Part shown: piece after piece, positions 58,946-64,000 of the stretch
How the letters are laid out: each line of letters starts with the position of its first letter
How positions within the stretch are numbered: position 1 is the first letter of the stretch
Notes under the pieces: generated by a model
The model's database searches: none
The model's input: the letters and a program-made list of their open reading frames with translations, nothing else
Told to the model about the DNA's origin: nothing
Position numbers and translations under genes: made by a program
Assembly: GCA_910584055.1 (NCBI GenBank)
Contig: CAJTZS010000001.1
Location: 156,933 to 220,932 of the forward strand
Length of the DNA stretch: 64,000 bases
Origin: an uncultured Muribaculaceae bacterium
GTDB lineage: Bacteria > Bacteroidota > Bacteroidia > Bacteroidales > Muribaculaceae
Direction: 5' to 3'

Positions 58946-61159
58946 ATGAGATTACTTGCAACTATACTTTTCTGCTCAGCATGTCTCGGCGGATTCTCGC
59001 AGTCTCTTCCCAAGTATCTCGACCACACCGCTCCGATAGAGGAGCGTGTGTCGGATGCCCTGCGGCGCATGACACTGGAGGAGAAAGTCAGGATGCTTCA
59101 CGCCCAGTCGAAATTCTCCTCCGCCGGCGTCCCGCGCCTCGGCATCCCCGAACTGTGGTGCGCCGACGGGCCCCACGGCATCCGCGGGGAGGTCTTCTGG
59201 GACAGCTGGGACAACGCCGGGTGGACCAACGACTCGTGCACGGCCTTCCCCGCGCTGACATGCCTCGCGGCCACGTGGCGTCCGGAACTCGCACGGGAGT
59301 ACGGGCGCGCCATCGGCGAGGAGGCCCGCTACCGGGGCAAGGACATCCTGCTCGCCCCCGGCGTCAATATGCTGAGGACCCCGCTGAACGGGCGCAACTT
59401 CGAATACCTCGGGGAAGACCCGTTCCTCGCGTCGGTCATGGCAGTGCCCTACATACAGGGAGTCCAGAGCAACAACGTGGCCGCCTGCCTGAAACACTTC
59501 GCGCTGAACAACAATGAAATGAACCGCAATTTCAGCGACGTGCACGTGAGCGACCGCGCCCTCCGCGAGATATACCTCCCCGCGTTCAAGGCCGGCGTGC
59601 AGCAGGGAGGGGCATGGGCGGTCATGCCCTCCTACAATCTTTTCGAGAACAGGCATGCATGCGAGAACCCCCGGCTTATAAAGGACATCCTCAAGAAGGA
59701 ATGGGGATTTGACGGAATTACGGTGAGCGACTGGGGTGGCGTACATGATACGGATAAAGTGCTCGACGGAGGACTGGATTTGGAGATGGGCACCGGCACT
59801 GACGGGCTGCGGGCGGACATGAACGCCTACGACACGTACCACATGGCCAACCCCTATCTGGAGCGTCTGCGCGACGGGCGCGCACCGGAGGAGGAACTGG
59901 ACGATCATGTGCGCCGCGTTCTGCGGACTATTTTCCGCACCTCCATGTCCCCGTCCCACTGGAAAGGGCGCTTCACTTGCCCCGAGCATTATGCCACAGC
60001 CCGGCGTATAGGGGCGGAGGGTATAGTGCTCCTTAAAAACAACGGCGCGCTCCCCATTTCAGATAAGAAAAAGAAAATACTGGTAGTAGGCGAAAACGCG
60101 GTCAAGATGCTGACGATAGGGGGCGGCTCCTCCTCGTTGAAGGCGCAGAAAGAGGTGTCCCCTCTGGAAGGCTTGCGCAATGCCCTCGGAGGGAAGGCGG
60201 AGGTTGACTGGGAACGTGGTTACATCGGGGCCGGGTCGGTTGTCTACAACAACGTGAAATCCAAGGATTACGACCTGCTCTCGGAGACCCGCGACAGCCT
60301 GCGGCTTGTGGCCGACGCTCTGGAGAAGGCAAAGACAGCGGATCTTGTCATATTTGTCGGCGGACTGAACAAGGAGGATTACCAGGACTGTGAGGATAAG
60401 GACCGAATATCCCTGAACCTCCCTTACGGACAGGACGGCCTGATCGAGGCCCTTGCAGCGGTCAATCCTAACGTCGTGGTCGTCAACATATCCGGCAATC
60501 CCGTGGCGATGCCGTGGGCTGACAAGGTGTCGGCCATCGTCCAGGACTGGTACCTGGGCAGCGAGGCCGGCAACAGCCTGGCTGATGTATTGACCGGGGC
60601 GGTCAACCCCTCCGGCAAGCTGCCGTTCTCCGTACCGTACCGTCTGGAGGACACTCCGGCATGGGGCGAGCGCCGCTATCCCGGAATAAAACGTGCCGGC
60701 AGCAATATCCATGATATCCACTATGACGAGGACATCCTCATAGGCTACCGCTGGTACGACACGAAGGACATCCCCGTCCGGTTCCCGTTCGGTTATGGCC
60801 TGAGCTATACCGGCTTCGACATCGGCAAACCAGTCGTGACCCGGACAGCGGACGGCTATAGCCTTAGGGTGGACGTGTCGAACACCGGGAAAATGGCCGG
60901 TGCGGAAACCGTTCAGGTGTACGTGTCCGCCCCCAGACAGAAAGGGCTGCTGAGGGAGAGGAAGAAACTTGTGGGCTTCTCGAAGATAGACCTCGCCCCG
61001 GGCGAGACCCGCGGGGTGTCCATCGACATACCGTTCTCATCGCTGGCCTATTATGACGAGGACACTGCCTCGGAACGTATCGTGAAAGGGAAATACGTCT
61101 TTTCCGTAGGCTCGTCGTCAGCCGACCTGCCGCATAAGATTACTGTGAAATATGATTGA
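58946..61159 (+). CDS. Family 3 beta-glycosidase, exported, GC-rich
   Basis: Same family and layout as 45012-47183. Signal peptide MRLLATILFCSACLGGFS. Barrel blocks NGRNFEYLGEDPFLAS and AACLKHFALNNNEMNR, nucleophile Asp262 in GITVSDWGGVHDT. Second domain with IVLLKNNGALPI, VFVGGLNKEDYQD and GSEAGNSLADVLTGAVNPSGKLP; fibronectin-III-like end (VSNTGKMAGAETVQVYV). 737 residues. Most of the gene is GC-rich (59281-59340 is 44/60 G+C), in contrast to its first 130 bases and to neighbours, suggesting different ancestry. Overlaps the next gene by 8 bases. Confidence 0.93.
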   Translation: MRLLATILFCSACLGGFSQSLPKYLDHTAPIEERVSDALRRMTLEEKVRMLHAQSKFSSAGVPRLGIPELWCADGPHGIRGEVFWDSWDNAGWTNDSCTAFPALTCLAATWRPELAREYGRAIGEEARYRGKDILLAPGVNMLRTPLNGRNFEYLGEDPFLASVMAVPYIQGVQSNNVAACLKHFALNNNEMNRNFSDVHVSDRALREIYLPAFKAGVQQGGAWAVMPSYNLFENRHACENPRLIKDILKKEWGFDGITVSDWGGVHDTDKVLDGGLDLEMGTGTDGLRADMNAYDTYHMANPYLERLRDGRAPEEELDDHVRRVLRTIFRTSMSPSHWKGRFTCPEHYATARRIGAEGIVLLKNNGALPISDKKKKILVVGENAVKMLTIGGGSSSLKAQKEVSPLEGLRNALGGKAEVDWERGYIGAGSVVYNNVKSKDYDLLSETRDSLRLVADALEKAKTADLVIFVGGLNKEDYQDCEDKDRISLNLPYGQDGLIEALAAVNPNVVVVNISGNPVAMPWADKVSAIVQDWYLGSEAGNSLADVLTGAVNPSGKLPFSVPYRLEDTPAWGERRYPGIKRAGSNIHDIHYDEDILIGYRWYDTKDIPVRFPFGYGLSYTGFDIGKPVVTRTADGYSLRVDVSNTGKMAGAETVQVYVSAPRQKGLLRERKKLVGFSKIDLAPGETRGVSIDIPFSSLAYYDEDTASERIVKGKYVFSVGSSSADLPHKITVKYD

Positions 61160-63077
61160 TTTTAAGTTAAGATATCTGTTGCTCGGCGTTGCCTCCTGTT
61201 CGATAGGGGGCAACGCTGAGGTAGTATTGCCGGGGATATATACCGACAACATGGTGCTTCAGCGCAATTCTACAGTGACCGTACCCGGAACTGCAGCTCC
61301 GGGAGCGCAGGTGACAATGAGGGCTGATTGGCTTGCTGCCCCTGTGTCGGGAAAGGCTGACAGGAATGGAAGATTCTCTCTGAAACTTGAAACTCCGGAT
61401 TACGGTGGCCCGTACTCTATTGTATTGAATGACGGCAGTGGCGAGAAAACGTTGCAGAACGTGCTTATAGGAGAAGTGTGGCTCTGCTCGGGGCAGTCGA
61501 ACATGGAATTCCCCATCCGCGGAAGCTGGGGACGGCTTCCGGATGCCGACGAGGTGGTTGCCACCATGCAGCGTCCGGCATTGCGGCTGCTTCAGGTGAA
61601 GAACACGACATCGCTGTCTCCCCTTGATGATGCGAGCGTGGAATATGGCTGGGTGGAATCGTCTCCGGCAGCCGAATCGTTTTCGGCGATTGGTTACCTT
61701 TACGGCAGGATGCTTCAGGATTCCCTGAACGTGCCCGTAGGGATGATCGATGCCACTTGGGGTGGAACAACCGTCGAGGCGTGGACACCACGCGAAGCGC
61801 TTAAGAACGTGCCTGGATTCGGATACTATTATGAATTGTTGGGAGGTAAGGACCGGGATACGGCATTGTCGGAGACGGTAATAAAGCAGACGTATGATGG
61901 TGGCAAAGGGAATGAGATGATTGGCTATCCCTTCGACAAGGGGAAGATGCAGCGTGGAAAGGCCTGGGGGAAAATGCCTGTGCCGTCCTTGTGGGAAGAG
62001 AATGTATTGCCCGGATTTGACGGTATGGTGGCAATGCAGTTCGAACTCGACCTGCCTAAGGAAGCGGCGGGGAAAGATCTCCTGTTGTGCCTTGGTGCCG
62101 TTGATGACATGGACAGGACATATTTCAACGGAGTCCCGGTGGGCAGCTGCCATGTCCATGACTTAGCGAGGGAATATAAGGTTGACGGAAGCCTGGTAAA
62201 AGCAGGACCGAACGTCATTACGGTTGAGGTTGTGGACAATGGCGGGGGTGGCGGCATATGGAAGTCTTCATATGCTACGGTTGACGGAATGAGATACAGC
62301 CTCGACGGAGAATGGAACTATGCCGTGCTTGCTGATTTCTCCAAAACCGGTATGTCGTATGTATTGCCGGAGTCAAATAACCATCCGGCTGTATTGTACA
62401 ACGCCATGATCAACCCTTTGACGACAATGCCGCTTGCCGGTGTCATATGGTATCAGGGTTGTCAGAATGTTGGTCGAGCGGAGCAATATGAGATATGTTT
62501 CAAGAAAATGATAGAGGGTTGGCGAAAGGCTTTCGATGCTCCTGAAATGCCATTCTATTTTGTACAGCTTGCAGGATTCCTTCAGCCGGTTGTGGTTCAG
62601 CCGGAATCGGAATGGGCGCGGCTGCGGGATGCCCAGGCAAAGGCTCTCGAACTCCCTAACACAGGCATGGTCACGGCTGTTGATTTAGGTAATCCTGTTG
62701 ACATACATCCTACAAACAAGGCGGAAGTGGCGCGAAGGTTGGGTATCCTTGCCCTTGACAGAAGTTATGGCAGAAAGCAGGTGTGTGATGCTCCGGTTTG
62801 CACGAATGTTGACAATGACGGGAAAGGCATTACGCTGACATTTGACGCCCCGGTCAAGGCTGTGGGCGGAGTTGCCACCGGTTTCATAATCGGTGATGAA
62901 AAAGGCAGATGGGCATCGGCGAATGCTTTGATGATTGATGACCGGACTATCCGGCTGTCGTCACAGCTCATAGACAAGCCGGTAGCCGTCCGTTACAGCT
63001 GGGCAGACTATCCCGGCGGCAACCTCTACGGAGCCAACAGCCTGCCTGTAGCACCGTTCGCAACCGACGGGATTTAA
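61152..63077 (+). CDS. Sialate O-acetylesterase-type SGNH hydrolase with inserted beta domain
   Basis: Deacetylates glycans. Opening LPGIYTDNMVLQRNSTVTVPGTAAPG is the family N-terminal beta domain. The nucleophile is Ser116 in LCSGQSNMEFP; VGMIDATWGGTTVEAWTP, VIWYQGCQNV and VDIHPTNKAEVARRLG follow. Between about residues 225 and 410 there is a beta-sandwich insert (ALVPLMTWTGH-free frame: LCLGAVDDMDRTYFNGVPVG), which accounts for 641 residues against 477 in the copy at 31156. The N-terminal signal is weak: MIDFKLRYLLLGVASCSIGGNA could be a signal peptide or a lipoprotein signal. Confidence 0.9.
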   Translation: MIDFKLRYLLLGVASCSIGGNAEVVLPGIYTDNMVLQRNSTVTVPGTAAPGAQVTMRADWLAAPVSGKADRNGRFSLKLETPDYGGPYSIVLNDGSGEKTLQNVLIGEVWLCSGQSNMEFPIRGSWGRLPDADEVVATMQRPALRLLQVKNTTSLSPLDDASVEYGWVESSPAAESFSAIGYLYGRMLQDSLNVPVGMIDATWGGTTVEAWTPREALKNVPGFGYYYELLGGKDRDTALSETVIKQTYDGGKGNEMIGYPFDKGKMQRGKAWGKMPVPSLWEENVLPGFDGMVAMQFELDLPKEAAGKDLLLCLGAVDDMDRTYFNGVPVGSCHVHDLAREYKVDGSLVKAGPNVITVEVVDNGGGGGIWKSSYATVDGMRYSLDGEWNYAVLADFSKTGMSYVLPESNNHPAVLYNAMINPLTTMPLAGVIWYQGCQNVGRAEQYEICFKKMIEGWRKAFDAPEMPFYFVQLAGFLQPVVVQPESEWARLRDAQAKALELPNTGMVTAVDLGNPVDIHPTNKAEVARRLGILALDRSYGRKQVCDAPVCTNVDNDGKGITLTFDAPVKAVGGVATGFIIGDEKGRWASANALMIDDRTIRLSSQLIDKPVAVRYSWADYPGGNLYGANSLPVAPFATDGI

Positions 63078-63083
63078 AGTATC

Positions 63084-63614
63084 CTAAAACTTAAACAAGC
63101 TCTTATTTTCAAGGCGTAGGAGGAATTCCTTGGTGTCGAGTCCTCCGCCGTAGCCGGTCAGCGTTCCGTCGCTGCCGATGACGCGGTGGCATGGCGCGAA
63201 AATCGATATGGCGTTTGCTCCGTTGGCATTGGCCACGGCACGCACCGCCTTCGGCATATCGATATTACGCGCCATGTCGCCGTATGAAACCGTCGTCCCG
63301 TAGGGAATAGTGAGCAGTTCATTCCACACTTTTTTCTGAAAATCAGTGCCTACAAACAGCAGGGGTATGTCGAATTCGCGGCGTGCCCCTGCAAAATATT
63401 CGTCAAGTTGCTCTGATGCTCGTTTTATCACTGTTGATGTCCCCGCCATGAATTCCGCGTTCAGGACGCGCCTGAGCCTCCGGTCAACAGGTCCGCGATG
63501 TTTCTCCCTCTGCCAGTCGCACAGGCACAGCCATTCGCCATACGAGCCGAGCATAAGCCTCCCGCACGGTGCTTCATATTCCCCGATTATGATATTTTCC
63601 CGTTCCTGTTTCAT
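63084..63614 (-). CDS. ogt: Methylated-DNA-protein-cysteine methyltransferase
   Basis: Repairs O6-alkylguanine by irreversible transfer of the alkyl group to its own cysteine. The active site is APCHRVIG with Cys142. TDFQKKVWNELLTIPYGTTVSYGDMA is the DNA-binding winged helix with the conserved Tyr, and LTGYGGGLDTKEFLLRLE closes the family signature. The frame begins at a TTG (63641), but ATG 63614 gives the usual length (176 residues) and sits 24 bases after a perfect promoter. Convergent with the acetylesterase gene, 6 bases apart. Confidence 0.95.
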   Translation of the reverse strand: MKQERENIIIGEYEAPCGRLMLGSYGEWLCLCDWQREKHRGPVDRRLRRVLNAEFMAGTSTVIKRASEQLDEYFAGARREFDIPLLFVGTDFQKKVWNELLTIPYGTTVSYGDMARNIDMPKAVRAVANANGANAISIFAPCHRVIGSDGTLTGYGGGLDTKEFLLRLENKSLFKF

Positions 63615-63638
63615 CAGAGCTAAATAATATAATCTTGC

Positions 63639-63670
63639 CAAATTTAATAAAATTGGGTATATTTGCCAAA
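63639..63670 (-). promoter_or_regulatory. Promoter of ogt
   Basis: On the minus strand TTTG (63670-63667), 20 bases, TAAATTTG (63646-63639): both elements match the Bacteroidetes consensus. Supports ATG 63614 as the start. Confidence 0.8.
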
Positions 63671-63738
63671 CAACTGCTAATTCTTAAGTAGGGTAATAAA
63701 AATTAATGCACAAATAAAACGCAGTTATTTTTGAGATG

Positions 63739-63796
63739 TTTTTGCCGAGTAATGAAGGAGCATATAAGTATATGCGACTGAATTACAAGGTGAAAA
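63739..63796 (+). other. Structured hairpin motif, copy 3
   Basis: Outer helix TTTTTGCC/GGTGAAAA (with two G-T pairs), GA opposite AA, second helix GTAAT/ATTAC (63749-63753 with 63782-63786), constant GAAGGAGC...GACTGA, terminal hairpin GCATAT-AAGT-ATATGC (63760-63775). The second helix has a different sequence from the other two copies but remains paired. Flanks (about 63705-63735 and 63797-63825) are partly complementary. Confidence 0.7.
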
Positions 63797-64000
63797 TAGT
63801 CACAAAGAATAAGTTTTTATTGGGCGATATCATTACCTGCACATATGGTTTAATTTTCTTACTTACCTCGCTGATGGTTGATAAACAACAGGCAAATGAT
63901 AATACCGTTGATGGTTTCAATGGCGCATTTATAAATAATGTCCGATATTTATTAGACATTAGAAATTCTTAAGTTGTTATATTCACGCACGTACGCGCGA
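63797..64000. other. Window end, no convincing gene
   Basis: AT-rich. AATTCTTAAGT occurs at about 63679 and again at about 63964 as a direct repeat. A 78-codon frame (63736-63972) runs through the structured motif and is probably not a gene. Nothing else recognised. Confidence 0.4.

Noticed and set aside
58976..59989. 337-codon minus-strand frame opposite the GC-rich GH3 gene
   Set aside because: High G+C removes stop codons in shadow frames; the plus-strand GH3 has full family motifs.
63736..63972. 78-codon frame at the window end
   Set aside because: Its first third is the structured hairpin motif, which is not kept in frame in the other two copies; the rest has no recognisable domain.
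63679..63974. Direct repeat AATTCTTAAGT as a possible target-site duplication around motif copy 3
   Set aside because: The 11-base sequence is AT-rich and contains a palindrome, so chance is likely, and the right boundary is too near the window end to judge.

Overview
The window looks like the chromosome of a gut Bacteroidales bacterium, probably of the Muribaculaceae (S24-7) group. This rests on a SusC/SusD pair with an N-terminal STN domain, a FecR regulator, several secreted glycoside hydrolases, an enlarged signal peptidase I, PCMD, DUF4294 and Wzi-type proteins, and promoters of the form TTTG-N19/20-TAnnTTTG with no consistent Shine-Dalgarno sequence. The order is well supported by these families; the family name is an inference. 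There is no CRISPR array, prophage or transposase.

Layout. 1-704: AT-rich 3' end of a DNA cytosine methyltransferase. 775-3077: pyrH, frr and a glycosyltransferase. 3084-10140 (minus strand): DUF4294, WbqC-like, lepB, dapB, PCMD protein, TatD-like, rnhB and an AlbA_2-type regulator, several coupled by 4-8 base overlaps. 10141-10637: a gene-free stretch with a double palindrome and a 189-base inverted-repeat element. 10638-13223: lipoprotein and Wzi-like protein, then two tRNA-Glu genes around rpsT. 13381-23268 (plus): nucleoside kinase, mgtE, mutS, radical SAM, LD-carboxypeptidase, glpK, glpF, with an ATTAAACATT-type repeat in several of the gaps. 23369-25610: lysozyme-like protein, lipoprotein, and a GNAT/small-protein pair. 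25736-34589: GH43, a secreted protein with a C-terminal sorting-like tail, a phosphoesterase, a second AlbA_2 regulator, a sialate O-acetylesterase and GH97.

34764-48570 is a polysaccharide utilisation locus: FecR, GH5, SusC, SusD, an unassigned 715-residue secreted protein, GH3 and an SGNH esterase, closed by an ECF sigma factor on the opposite strand. It would import a beta-linked, possibly esterified glucan-like polysaccharide, with FecR and the distant sigma factor as the likely control pair. 48800-53662 holds an Rpn-type nuclease with a 12-base tandem repeat and a secreted beta-propeller/caspase protein with a coupled partner. 53702-55899 is a coiled-coil membrane protein and a sigma-54 gene lacking its N-terminal part. 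At about 55891-55899 this fragment abuts a second saccharolytic cluster whose first gene (SusE/F-like) has also lost its 5' end: a breakpoint or an assembly join. That cluster continues with a GH27-like enzyme, a full SusE/F-like protein, GH3 and a second sialate O-acetylesterase to 63077. ogt and a third copy of a structured motif end the window.

The most unusual signal is a hairpin motif present three times (10326-10384 minus, 42641-42703 plus, 63739-63796 plus). Its paired bases change together between copies while its unpaired bases stay constant, and two copies lie inside elements with 20-25 base terminal inverted repeats. I cannot assign it to a known family.
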